From Helopsaltes ochotensis (taxonomy: Eukaryota; Chordata; Aves; Passeriformes; Locustellidae), in the NCBI GenBank assembly GCA_013400155.1, contig VXBM01000563.1:485007-549006 (forward strand): a stretch of 64,000 nucleotides of DNA. Direction: 5' to 3'. A program made the translations under genes and the position numbers. Below are positions 26,996-39,565 of this stretch, one piece after another. The notes beneath the pieces were generated by a model. The model had not been told where the DNA came from, did no database searches, and saw only the letters and a program-made list of their open reading frames with translations. Numbering within the stretch: position 1 is the first letter of the stretch; each line of letters opens with the position of its first letter.

Positions 26996-28699
26996 TTCAA
27001 AGAGAGCTTTGGCTCTGCAAAGTTTAGCCCATGTAAAAATCATACCATTAAAAAAAACCCTACACTGAGAAAATGACACAGACACAGAAAAGTATTTTTA
27101 AGATACTAATAGTTTTTAGTATCAAGAGATCACAATAGACTGTTTGCCCATGAGATAACTTTGAACAATCACTTCAGCTGCTTTCAGTTCTTAAATAGTA
27201 GTTCCTTTCATTCTCTGTGTCTCAGTTTTTTGCTTCTTAAGGTAAAGATAGATACCTGACATACACAAAGCTTAGTGATTTACTGATGCAGTTTTTTTAT
27301 AAGCTATGATGCCTCCTCTGAGGCTACTCAGACTCTTCAGGTGTTATTGACTCTGAAAGTATCAAGACCGGTCACATCAGGAGAGATGTTGGAGCTGAGT
27401 AATGAACAATTAGCACAACTAAGAAAAGGCAGTTGGTGATTAGAGGCACCCATCTGCTGCCCTGACAGACTCTCTAGAGAGGTACATTCCTTACCTGGAG
27501 TTTGTATCAGGAATGCCATCCTGAAACTATCAAGCCTCACACCATTCACTGACTGTCATCCACTGCAGTTGTTTCAAGTGAGCTGATAGAGCCAGCAGCA
27601 ACTGAGGGAGTATCAAGGACTACAGAGCCCATAGAGTGATAGTAAGGGACTGTGGAGCCCAGGTAACTTTTCATCAGTCCTCCTAGGCAAAGGAAAAGGG
27701 TTTGAAAGGGCCAGTCAAACCTGGTGATCCAGCAAATGGTTGCCACAGCCAGGGTTTGGCTCCTGAGACCATGGTCTAAGCAGGGCTGATGGGAAAAGGA
27801 TCTCAGGTCTTGGGCATGCCCAGGTGTGAATAGAGCTTTAAACTAAAGTTTCTGGGGGAGGGGAACCTCCGTCTATCCCACTCCCAGCAGTCTGATGACA
27901 CTGTCAGCCATAGGTACCCACAGCTTGGAGAGGGATCACAGGTCAGCAGGAGAGTGCCTGATAGGAGCTTGTAAAAAAAGAGCTGGTATAATATTTGACA
28001 TATTAACTGCTTTTGGGGTTTTGGAATAGGCAGTGGGTTGTACCAGATTAAGTGCCACATAAATACTAGTGGATAGGCACAGTGTGATACAACTTTTGTT
28101 GGCATCTTGTCCCATGCTTTCTCAAATATTACTCTTAAAGTGATGGTTTTAACATCTTATAACACTAATACCAACAGTAACACCAGACTGAGAAGAAAAT
28201 ATTGATTTCAGCTTTTAAGGCAGCTACTGTTAGCATTCTGAATTCTTTTCCTTCTCTACCTGAATTAACCCATAGTTTTATTAATCTACCTTACAGACTG
28301 GTTACAGTTGTATGAAGTCTCTGCAGTGCTTTTCTTTATTTGCAGCTCCATCGCTGGACAGCATTTTGTAAAACCTGGATTTCTTAAAAATAGCAAGTTT
28401 CTCCTCTCCAAAAGGGAAATTCTTTTTTTTCTTGACATAGTAGGAGTGAAATCTGTATCTGAAGTATACATGCTCCTAAACAGAAACTAACAGAAAACAT
28501 TCTTACCCTATTGTTTTATTCGGATGACATAGAAGAGGGCATGTTGAGAAAAAGAGAGGAAAAATCTGTTCCCTGTATTTGGGTTGGCTGACAGTGGCAA
28601 GATTGACTTGGCTTTCAGGGGCTCTGCCTGAATTTCTCTGCCGAGGTTATCTGAAGGATACTGTGCAATAGTCTCATTTCTCCTCTGCGTGCCAAGGTG

Positions 28700-28990
28700 A
28701 ACCACACAAATGCCTCCAATAGCTCTCAGCTATTCTCATGTGAGACAGATTGCTGAGCTTCTGTTTGGCTTTAGAGATGTTCGCGTGCCAGTCACTGGGC
28801 CACGGGATGACAAATTACCTCTCTGCCAATATGAGAGCTGGGACAGTTCTCTCCACAGCCTTCACCAGATGGGCCTAATTAAACTATTAGCCAATGAGTG
28901 AGGTCTGATGGCTCCATTAGGAATCCTCCTGTGCTTAAATAAACAGCTCAAAATAAATAGTTTTCTCAATTACAGTTTTTATCAGGTCTT
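28700..28990. promoter_or_regulatory. Candidate conserved noncoding block
   Basis: High-complexity sequence with the core GGGCCTAATTAAACTATTAG (TAATTAAA at 28876-28883), a CCAAT at 28891-28895, and an AT-rich tail with AAATAAATAG and TCAATTACAG. There is no coding character and no repeat match. The call is by composition and motif content only. Confidence 0.25.
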
Positions 28991-29639
28991 TTTCTGGCAT
29001 ATTCATTAACAGAGTGCCTCCTTTGTCTACTTTTTCCTAATGGGACAGGGCCTTCCTGACACTATGCAAGGGTTTTAAAAGGTTATAATGGCATCAGCCA
29101 GTTTGCTTTGAGGAGTTAAACCCCTTCCCATGCCTCTCCTAAAGCATCATTTTACTGAACTTGAGAGCAAAGATTTGTTCTCGCTGAGGATGTGCAGCTT
29201 CACCCTGACCGCAGGGTTGGCTGCCCTGATGGGCTGGAGGCTGTTACACCCTGCACTGCCTCCAGATCTCCTCCAACAGTGATCTCACATCCCATGCTGC
29301 CACAGAGGGACATCCGCTTCTCTTTTTTGTAATTACTTCCTAGAACTTATTTCTCCCACCTTAATAAGAACCCTTTGCCTTTATTCTTCTTCCACCCTCT
29401 CTACTGTTCCTGAAATCACTTTTTTTCCTTGACTCACTTGTAACCTGTGTATCTTATCTAGAAATCTTTACTTGAGATTTTAAACTACCTCTTCCCCTCT
29501 CTTCTTCAATTTCAAAAATTTCCCTGTGAAAGGCCCTGTGTATTTATTTCTTGGATTCTCCTTGATCCTTGGTTTCCCAAGGACATCTTCACAATCCAGA
29601 GCATTCTCTTGTTCCTGCCTAATCAGTGTAAGGAAGATG

Positions 29640-29970
29640 AGCTCCGCAGTGAATGCTAGTCATGATTAAATACTTTTTATTGACTCATTGTCAGAGAGTT
29701 GCTGCTTTGGGGGTGGGTGTTGGTACCACAGGAAACAAATTGGATACTTCACCCATTAATAGCACGCCTTGACTGTTTGAAATAAGCAACCAGGATTTTA
29801 CATCAAACAAGTATTAGACACACTCTTCAATATACCTCATCTCGAGCATTGTATTATTCATGTCACTAATTAGGTCTGTTTGAGCTCAAAAACAGTAAGA
29901 TGCTAGCACAACAGCTTTATGTATTTGATTATAATTCATTTGGTTAAGACACTGTCTAATTGCTCCAGAA
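29640..29970. promoter_or_regulatory. Candidate conserved noncoding block
   Basis: The block contains TAATTA at 29877-29882 within CACTAATTAGGTCTG, GATTATAATTCATTTGG at about 29928, and TCTAATTGCTCC at about 29955, in complex sequence without stretches of simple repeats. Its look resembles long-range developmental enhancers, but conservation could not be tested here. Confidence 0.25.
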
Positions 29971-31729
29971 AGAAACAGTATTTACACTTATGAGTTTTAA
30001 AACATATTGGGTTGTGAACCCAAAACTGTGTCTGTTTAGTCACTGAAAAGAAATGAAAAATTCAGTCCTCAACTCTGTGAGAAAACAGGATATTCCAGAG
30101 GCAGATCTTGTGGCAACCTGTACCAGCCAAGGACCTGTTCTTCGGTGACTTCATGCAAAACTCCTAGGTAGTAAAATTCTTCACTATTCCAATGAAATTA
30201 TTGCAATACCATGCCACCATCAACTCCTGAGACTTTTATTGAGACCACCCCTTAAATAGGCCATTTTCTTTACATTACTATTGCACTGGAGTGAGTTCTC
30301 AGTAAGTTCCTCACCTCATTCATTCTCTTGCACCTTTTAGGAAAGCAGATGAGTTTGGAAAGTGACTAAAATCACAGATATGTAGAAGTATCACTAGAAT
30401 GAAAGATTTCAATAACTTTGTGTTTAGATTGTCTTTTGAGCTCCTGAGGGAAGTCTGCAGGGTGTGACTATTTGGAGAGGGGTGCTTTCGGCACATTCTA
30501 TTTCCTCCTGGTACTTCACCAAGTTAGGGATGTATCTTGCCTCTGTTACAAGTGAGGATGTCAGAGAAGAAAGGCTCACATGGAAAGGGGTGTGTTTGGA
30601 TGGCTGCAGAGGATTAAAAGAGATTTTTAAAAGGTATGCAGGAACATGCATTTTTTTCCTTTCTTTTTATTGTTACTGTGTGGTAAAGAGCTCCTGGTTC
30701 TTCCACCAGACGAGCCATCAGTGGAAAGAATGAGACAATTCAAAAACAAAATACAAAAGAAGCAAGTATCTGATGGAAGTACATGACTTGATGCAAAAAG
30801 TCTCTGTGAAATAAAACCAAGAAAATGCCTGATAGAGAAAAAAATACTCATGTTCTTTGAGGCAGAGAGCTTTCTCAGTCAAAATCAGGTCCATTTGCAT
30901 TTAAAAGCTAGCTAGCCTTGTTTCTTTTACAAAGTACGTACGATTAAATATCTTCACAAAAATTACCCAAGAACACATCCTTTCAACCCAAATCAGCCAG
31001 AAACTTGTTTTCTTAGGCTGCCCCACCAATTTATCTTCACCCTGGTGTTGGCAGGCACCTTCTTAGCAGCAGTCTCTTTCCATACCCAAGGCCCTTTCTC
31101 TCTCGCTGAGCGCTCCAACCCCATCACTGCCTTCCATCCACGCAGCCTTCTCTGCGCCAGGAGTGGTAGTAACATTCTGTGGGAAATGCTCACACAGGAA
31201 ATTCAATCAGAAAGAAGGCCATTTGTACAACCTGTGAGGAAGGTCAGGTTACTGGAAAGAGCCAGGAAACTCCCACCTGCTTCAGCAGGACCTCTATAAT
31301 GCTTCTGTCCACATGCTACCCGAGTTTGTATGGAATATGCAGAATGCTACTGGAAAAGCTACACAGATTTCATCAATAACCACAAAGACATTAGAATGGC
31401 TTTTTTTTTTGTTTTGTTTTGTTCAACTCAAAGAGCTAAGGTTATATTCTGGGCTGAGACTCTGTTGATTGGAGTGGTATGGTTGTTGGTTTTCTTTTGG
31501 TCCTAGTCCTTAAAAAATAAAACACTTAAAGCCTAACAATAAGCAAAAGAGCTCAGACCATGCATGCGTTTGGCACATCACATTTAACTGCATCTCTGAG
31601 CTAACATTGTTTAAACTTCAAGTATTGGAACTGTCACATTGCAAAATTTCATTGAAGTCCCACTTCTCTGCCTGAAGTGCCATAATGTTACCCAAGTGGG
31701 GAAAAGGGTTCTTCTGAGATTGATTTTTC

Positions 31730-32110
31730 AGACACTGTAGTTCTGTTCAATTGAATTCACTCAAGTAGTGGTTAACATAAACACTGTGGAGAGTATGACA
31801 TGTCAAATTAGCAGCTTTGCAAATCTCTTGTTAATTGTCAGCCTAATTAAAAAATTGCTAATTATAATGTTTATAACTTCAAATAACTGCTCAGCTATAA
31901 AGCATTGGCTGTCAGGTGTAAACAGGGGGACTGAAGGAAAAAAAAATCAATCGACATCTGTTAATTTATCAGAGGCAGTACACTAAATTGAAAAATGGAT
32001 TGCCTAATGCACTGTAAATCTGCATTACGATAAAACACCAATTCATTTCAACACCTGTTTAATAAATGATAATGGCCATCTTTACTGGCTAGCCCTAGGG
32101 TTTCTTCTGC
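31730..32110. promoter_or_regulatory. Candidate enhancer, dense homeobox sites
   Basis: This is the densest such block in the window. TAATTA occurs at 31844-31849 and 31859-31864 within CCTAATTAAAAAATTGCTAA. It is preceded by AAATTAGCAG and TTAATTGTCAGC and followed by CATCTG (E-box) at 31955-31960 and further AATTTATC and AATTCATTT words. A 72-codon open frame (31768-31986) runs through it but is AT-driven. Enhancer identity is inferred. Confidence 0.3.
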
Positions 32111-34400
32111 CAATCAGACTTAGAATCCTGCCTTTACTAGCATCAGACAAGAAATTGATTGAACCATGTTAAGATGCATATAATATCTCCTCCCTTCTTT
32201 ATGATGATTAAGATGAATAGTCTTTACAGAAAAATTTTGTTTAAAAATTTCCTGGATTTTCTCCACCATAAAGAACAAATCTGCCTCATCCTTTTAAGGG
32301 TATTTTAGACAGACTTAAATGTAGTGATCAACTAGAAAAAAAAAAAATCAAGAACCAGGTCCAATTATTCCCGTCTATTGACTTCCTTTAGTAAAAGCTA
32401 TAGAGCTGAAAGTCAGTTCTTTTGTATTTTTTCCTTAAATATTTACATTGATCAGACACATGACGAACCTCTGTAGTTTACAGGCTAGTAACTATTACTA
32501 ACAAACATCTGTGTTTCCAAACTGCTGTCTTCCAGAACACCATTTTTCTCAAAGAACTGCAAAGCTTTAGAGAGTGGCTGCTCAATTCCTCAAAGTCAGA
32601 TGGCATTAAAGGTTGTGGTTTTACATTTGTATATTTTACAGGGGACTGCAGACTACTTCTAATTGCTAACAACAGTTCATTTTTTTGGGATAAGCAGGGC
32701 AATCTAGGTAGCTGGTTGTCATTTCCTCTGTGGGAACCTGGATTGCTATTGACAAAGTTTGGATGAAGAATACATGTCTCAGGAAAGGACTCAGCTTCTC
32801 CAGAGTTTGAGAAATACATCCTCTGAGGATGCTGCTGCTGTTTGCAGGATCCTCAGATACATAATATAAATTGCTGCCTCTTGGCTAACAGTAATGCTCT
32901 TTCCTGTTCATCTCCACAAAGACACACTTCACACCCATGTGCCTCTCCTGAACTCAGGAACTCCGTTTAAACCTTGGCAGTGTGGCTGCAGTTGCCATCT
33001 CTCCGCTGAAATGTGTGATGATATTCTGCTAATGGTTCTCATTTCTGGTGACATTTTCAGCATGAGACACTGCTTCCCTTTCCCATTTAAGCACATTTTG
33101 AAGGATTGGGCAGCTTCTGTATTATATGAGAAAATTCATCAGTAGTTCTCTTACATGTTTCTGAGACTGCAGAGCTCACATAGCATGTTATCAAGTTGCA
33201 GCTAAGTTAATATTTAAGACTGTTTTTAACTTGCTGGTTGTGATAAAAGGGTCAGGTATAATTGAACATGAAATTCCATCATTCGGATCAGGTTTTGCTT
33301 CTTGAAATTCTTATTCCCCTTTCCACTCCAAGGTTAAAACATGTTTTCATTTCCCATGAAGTTTTTTAAGGCATTTCTTACCATTCTACAATTTTGGCTT
33401 CATCTAAGAGCTTCAGACAGTGTTAGGACAAGTACAAAGACCAAAAAAAAAAAAAAATAGTCCTTTGCCCATGCAGGTAATGGTGAAATCAGGGTAGACT
33501 AAGACAGGGTTAAAAGGAAAAAAAAATTCAAAACTAAAGTCTACAACCAAACCAGAAATGAGTGTAAATCATATCCTGACTTACATGTCTATATATCAGA
33601 TTATGCTGTTCATGAAAAAACACTCAGCATATTTTCACAAGTATTATATTATGGCAATGATTCTTTCAGTTGTGCTTTTACTCAAAGAGAGACTCCTCCT
33701 CATAAAATAAAATGCAAAGTCAAAGGCTTTACAGTACAGAGGTGGGGAAAGTTGGTACAGGAGTACAAAACAGGTACTGGTTTGCCCCCAGAAACTGCTG
33801 CTTCATAACTGACGCACACATTCAAAGCTTGTCATGAATCTCAGGCTGGACAAAGGTGTCCAGGCATTGTTTTAAATGTTCAGTGCGCTCTACCTGTAAC
33901 CCTGCTGTAAATAGGAAGCAGTAGTGGCCTCTATTCCATATTTTTTGTGGTTAGAGTTCATCTATCATTTTTATTTTAGTTTTGGAAAGGAGATCATTTG
34001 ACTTTCATGTTAAAGTGGAGTACAAAATTTGGTTATATATGGAATCAGCATTAGTAATTGCTAACTGTGTAAACAATAAACATACATAATAATAACCTTA
34101 TCCACTCTGAAATAAGCAAACCCATTTTTTTATGTCATGTCTTAAAATTCCATTTTAAACCATGCACCATGTACATGTACTGTCAGAAACATCCTCCATT
34201 AAATTCTAGGGATGCAGCTGTTGTCTTAAGACAGTTATTAAATAACTTAGTGTGCAAAATCTCTAAGGAAAGTTGTTTTGGAAGATTCTGCTTCTTACAA
34301 ATGATGGTTCTCATATTAACACACAATTTTTTACAGCCCCCCATATGCCTTAAAAACCCCCTTCTTGTGCCTGGCAGCTTTTCATTACTCTGTCTGCCTT

Positions 34401-34450
34401 CTCCTCTTACCCCCCACTCTGCCTGCCCCCCCCCTTACCCCCCCCCCTCC
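34401..34450 (+). repeat. C-rich low-complexity tract next to the LTR
   Basis: About 50 bases are dominated by C runs (several of six to nine C). The tract abuts the left end of the solo LTR and blurs its target-site duplication. Confidence 0.85.
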
Positions 34451-34451
34451 T

Positions 34452-35043
34452 TGTGGGGGTTCAGAGAAGTTTTGGCTGGGGTAGAATTAATCTTCTTACA
34501 GGAACTGCTGTGGGACTGTGTTTTGGATTTGTGCTGAAGATGGGTTGATAACACAGAGATGTTTTTGTTATTGCTGAGCAGGGCTCACACTGAGCCAAGG
34601 CCTCCTCTGGTTTTTGTATGGCCACGCTGGCCAGGAGGCTGGGGGTGCCTGGCAGGAAACACAGCCAGGACAGCTGACCCAACTGACCAAAGGGATGTTC
34701 CAGACCATGTGACATCATGCTCAGTACACAAAGTGGGGGGAAGAAGGAGAAAGGGGGCAGGTTTGGAGTGATGGGGTTTGTCTTCCCCAGTCACCGTTAC
34801 GTGCGATGGAGCCCTGCCCTCCTGGGAACGGCTGAACGCCAGCCTGTACATGGGAAGCACTGAATCAATTCCTTGTTTTGCTTTGCCTGTGTGTGGTTTT
34901 TGCTTTCCCTATTAAACTGTCCTTATCTCAACCCAAGAGTTTTCCAGCCTTTGCCCTCCTGGTTCTCTCCCTGACCCCGCTGGAGTGGGAGAGAACTAGC
35001 GGCTGTGTGGGACTGGGTCGAACACTGGGGTTAAACCACGGCA
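34452..35043 (+). mobile_element. Solo LTR of an endogenous retrovirus (passerine type)
   Basis: About 592 bases begin TGTGGGGGTTCAG and end GGGTTAAACCACGGCA, so they have the TG...CA termini of an LTR. An ATTAAA polyadenylation signal lies at 34911-34916, followed by the pyrimidine-rich CTGTCCTTATCTCAACCC. The ending GGGTTAAACCACG is, from memory, shared by abundant songbird ERV LTRs. I cannot name the subfamily. There is no second LTR and no gag, pol or env sequence in the window, so this is a recombination-derived solo LTR. Flanks are CCCTCCT on the left and CCCTAGA on the right, so only four bases of a target-site duplication match, and the left side is obscured by the C tract. Short open frames at 34461-34860 are LTR-internal and not genes. 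Confidence 0.75.
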
Positions 35044-36506
35044 CCCTAGAAGTAAAATTTTATTCTTTCCCCATTGCATACAAATGTCAGGTCTTTGGCA
35101 CACCTAAACACACACCTCTTAAGGCAAACCTATTAAAATTAATGTAACAGCATGTACATCCATCTGGTGTACATAAGTCAAGCCAGAAGCAAGTCCTTTG
35201 ATCGATTTAGTCTGCTTTGAACATCTTATGAATTCAAATAGTTAAAAATGTTGTGACCTTTATGCCCAGTATTGTGCATAATTTTCAAGATGATAGAAAT
35301 GCAAGTTATCTATTTTTCTGAATTTATATTTGAAGCATAGTCTAGCCAGCAAACTTGAAAAGCATTTTTGTAAAATACTATTTTAATCCATTAAAAAGTG
35401 AAGGAGAATTTAATTTGATATCACAGATGACACTGTTATGATCTAAAATTCCATACTAAATAGCCCCACAGAATTACATTAAAAGCACAAACAACAGAAG
35501 ATCAAGGTAATATACAATTTATTCCCTGGCTTAAATAAACTAAACTGTGATGCTTGAAATGAAATCACTGAATATGTTGTGTTGCTATTTTTAAAAGAAA
35601 TACTACAGGGAAATGTGTCTTAAGTTTTACCCAGAATGTCTATATTTTAAGGTAGCAGCAGCACAGTCATATACTTTAGGAAACAAATTAATTCCGTTGA
35701 CAGAAATTGTGACAAGAAAAGTAATTTTACATTTGGACAATGAAGACCGAGCAATTTTTTTATCTGAAGTGATAAACACCAAATTGGTTCCACAGATAAA
35801 TTTCAAAGAAAATATTACAAGTATTGTAGGATACCTGACACCTACATCATCCATCCTGCAGAATAACAACAAATAATCATTGCAGACACATTAGACAAAC
35901 AGAAACAGGATGCAGGTCACACTATATGAATAATGCTATGCTGTGTTTTAACCATTTTTGAAGATGGTAATCATGATTTCAGAAACTTTGGCTCATTTAG
36001 GAAATAAAATGAGTAATACTCTACCAAAAAAGACTTGGAGAGGAAAATGATTTAATTTTCAGTAGGACCTAAAAGGATAAACCACTGTGATATTTACATT
36101 TAATTTTAACTGGGAAGAAAATAAAGCATGGAAAAATACCAAATACAGTAGACATCAGCATTTTACCATAAAAATTGAAAATGTAGTTTTGTATGAAACA
36201 AAGGACAGTATTGATGAAGGCAGACCACTACATAATAGGATTGAACAAAAATAAGGTTATTAAATATTTAAAATGTGGAAGAAAAAGATCATGTTTAGAT
36301 TTTTAACTGGTAAGATCAGTGCATCTTTCCTGACTGATCTGTATCTCCGATAATGTATAATGTCTCTAATAGCTGCATGTCTTTTTTGGCTTTTTTATTT
36401 ATCTAAATATTGTCCTCATAACTCTTAAAGATGTAACAAGCATTGTTAGGTACAATCAACCTTTTTCTTAGTGTGCCGAAGCCCTCTGGTAGAGTCTTTC
36501 ATTCTA

Positions 36507-36523
36507 ATATATATATTATATAT
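36507..36523. repeat. TA-rich simple repeat
   Basis: An imperfect (TA)n run lies at 36507-36523. The next hundred bases stay unusually rich in TATA-like words. Simple sequence, no function seen. Confidence 0.8.
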
Positions 36524-36982
36524 CTACCAAAACAGAGTATAGATACTATAAACATATGTCTCTCTATACACATATGTATATTGCTGTGAGGATATATTCC
36601 ACATAGAAGAATATATGCGCACACATAAACATTGCTAATTGCATCATGAAAATTTAGTCCGTTATTGATTAAAAAGTCAAATGTAAAGAGGCATATTTAT
36701 TCTCATACCTTTTTTTTTTTCATCTTAATGTTAAGGGAGTGTTGAATACATCAGCTAGGGACATTATCCCGTTAGTCACCACATTTAGATAATTCATTTG
36801 CAATATCCAATTATCCACTGTGTTAATGCCACACATCTGTGTGCAAACCCTGCCAATGAGTTCACATTCACATTCAAAAAACACACTAGACTCATACTAC
36901 TGCAAATAAATCCCCATCAATCCGTCCAGTATTTTCAGTCACTTGGTCTTTATACAGGAAAAGTACGAACATCACAAAGTCG

Positions 36983-37020
36983 GTGCTTTATTCACTTGAA
37001 TGTGCTTTATTCACTTGAAG
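36983..37020 (+). repeat. 19-bp tandem duplication
   Basis: GTGCTTTATTCACTTGAAT (36983-37001) is repeated at once at 37002-37020 with only the last base changed. Confidence 0.9.
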
Positions 37021-39520
37021 CATAAATTAGAACCCCCTGCAATTATTTTTTGCCAATTCCATGAATCCTCTGCATAGAAAGCAGAATTAAAAATTTTACA
37101 TTCATTCTTCACCTTCCTACTTGATGTTCTGTACAAAACCTGAAGGTTAGAACTTTAAAAGATAAATGTTACTAACCTGTGTACACCGTCATTTAGAGGT
37201 CAAAATAATGTTCAAGAATAAACTGGAAAAAGTAGAACTGAGGAGCATATGGGGAAAGATAAAATCTTTCTGTTGTTATTCTGTTAATGATAAGAGAAAG
37301 AAATTATTTTTTTGAGAACATTAAAAAATAAAAAGAGCAGACATTACGGTCATTCTTCCATAACTGAATAGTCATATTGATAAATTTCCTCTTTTTGCAA
37401 TCAACTGCATGCTTAACTTTAGCAGGTACTTTGCACATCAGTTTCACTGAAATGGAAGTGAAAGTAGCAGTGAATTCAAAGGGACTTGAAATATGCATGA
37501 AATCGGGCATTTGTGTTTGATTGTATGCATCCGAGAAGTAAAATACTATGTTGAGTTTTGGACTGGGGACAAGAATCAAGTAATGGACTGAAATCAAAAG
37601 CTAAGAAAAAGGCTCCTGGTGAAACAGCGAGGATCAGTATACATAAAATACCAAATAAATCAGAAAATATGAATAAAGAACACAGCAGAGTAACAAGCAG
37701 AATATAGATAAATGACGTTTGAAGTACAGCTGAGGCACTTCTTGCCTGTCTAGGCAAAAGGAGAGCAGTCTCTCTGTCCTGTTGGAGATCACTCACCGGT
37801 TACACAGCCTGATGAGTCTCCTGCTGCTCCACAATACACCTGACAAGGCTTTCCCAGGGTTTCAGGGTCAGCATCTTGGAATTAGGACAGGTAATAAACT
37901 TCGCTCTTAGTTGTCCACTTTATTCTATCAGCCTCAAACCACAAGTCACAAGACAGGACAGTACTGAACACAATCTCAAGTCACTTCAAGAGCTGCCAAG
38001 ACCACGATGGACCTCACCAGACGTTTGTTAGTTGGAGCTCACTGCTTGTCTACGGTGAACTAAATGCAGATATTTGAGTACATAACAATTAGAAAGGCCA
38101 CCTGAAGTCTTCATTCCCTCCTCATGGAGTTTTCTAGTTCATGTCCTCTCTTCCATCCAAATATAAAAGAAATGACATGCTGGAACCCACAAGACTCTGT
38201 GTAGAATTGTGGTCATTTCCATGGGTTTAGTAGGTAAGTCAGAGGAAAAAATATTCACAATTTTTTTTGGTGTGTCCTCTATACAGAAAAGAACAATGTT
38301 ACTGTTTTTTAAAAAAAATTGCTGAAGAAAAGACACAACCATGAATACAATAAAATATGTAACCCAGTAGAAGAAAAGTCTAATATAAATATAGGTTCTT
38401 CTGAAAAACAAGGAAATGTAACCAAAACTATATAATGATTTTTTTTTCCCAGGGAAGTAATCATTCAAAATAATCCACTTATCTATTTTTAAATTCTTTT
38501 CTTTCTTCTTTGCTCATCCTCTACCTTTTTTCCCCACCTAACCCATGGAATTATCAAAGATTGCTAAGTATTTTAAGGGCTCAACCCACATTTTTGCATA
38601 ATTAATTTATTTAATAACCTTTTGATCAGATCCTTTGCAGATCACTGATAAGAAAACTGTTTATCAGAGCAGGATGCTCTCTATCATGAAGGACATAGGA
38701 AGTTGCTTGCCTGACCTTTTAGAGGAGCATTCAGTCTGGTTTCACAAAGCACTTTCACGAAACCCAAGGACGTCAACAAAAACAGTCAAAAATTCATTTT
38801 CAGCTCCTCTGGAATGCCATGTTACCAACTGAAAGTTGATTTTACCAGTGTTTACTGTGTATCAGAGGAGTCTTGGTTTATGACTGTTGAGATTAGGAAG
38901 GATAAAGGGCAAAACTATTTGGAAAATCAGCACAGATCCTCTATCACCATTACTTCCAGTGAAATCAAGGGTTGCTTTTTCCATCACATAACACACTCAC
39001 AGACATCAAATCCCTCAAAGCTGTTTCTGTGAAGCCCTCACACATTGTTTTGAGAGCAGAACAAACTCTACAGTGTGGGAAATGTAGAGAAATAAAAATG
39101 AACACCTTTAGAAGTAAGGACAGGCATTGTATTCTTGCAAGTATCAAGTAAAACTTGAGGAAAGTGATGAGGGATAATTCATAGGCACAAATACATCTCA
39201 TCTCTCTTTTCAAGTAAAAAATGTTATCTGAGCTCAGTCTCTGTGTACCTGACTGAAAATTCTGTGAATGGAAGCTATGTAAAACTGAAGGGGTTTGATG
39301 TGCAGGGAGAACCAGGTAGTTCTGAATATTGTGAGCTTTAAATAACAACCAGGTGTCTCAACTTTTCACATCTAGGTGAAGACTTCCTGTTTCTTCTGAC
39401 TGCCCTAAGAAGAAACAGCATCTCCATCATACGGCTTGCAACCTGCTTCCTCAAATCCTGCAAGGTGAACTGCTGTGGCTTAAGGGGTGAATAATCATGT
39501 GGGCCATTGGGTAACAATGC

Positions 39521-39521
<1 letters not shown>

Positions 39522-39560
<39 letters not shown>
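39522..39560 (+). repeat. 39-base poly-A tract
   Basis: Thirty-nine consecutive A residues follow AACAATGCC and are followed by GAGGAATCG. This is the longest homopolymer in the window. CR1 does not leave a poly-A tail, so the tract is either slippage or the tail of something retroposed by another route. The upstream sequence was not recognised as a processed transcript, and no flanking direct repeat was seen. Confidence 0.95.

Positions 39561-39565
<5 letters not shown>

Larger units (their letters stand above)
26996..34400. other. Unique noncoding sequence rich in enhancer-like blocks
   Basis: The stretch has no recognised gene. Its most structured parts are three high-complexity, homeobox-site-rich blocks listed separately (28.70-28.99, 29.64-29.97 and 31.73-32.11 kb). 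Open frames such as 32478-32819 (-, 113 codons) and 31045-31299 (+) lack domain features and splice context. A 15-A run lies at 33443-33457. Confidence 0.5.
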
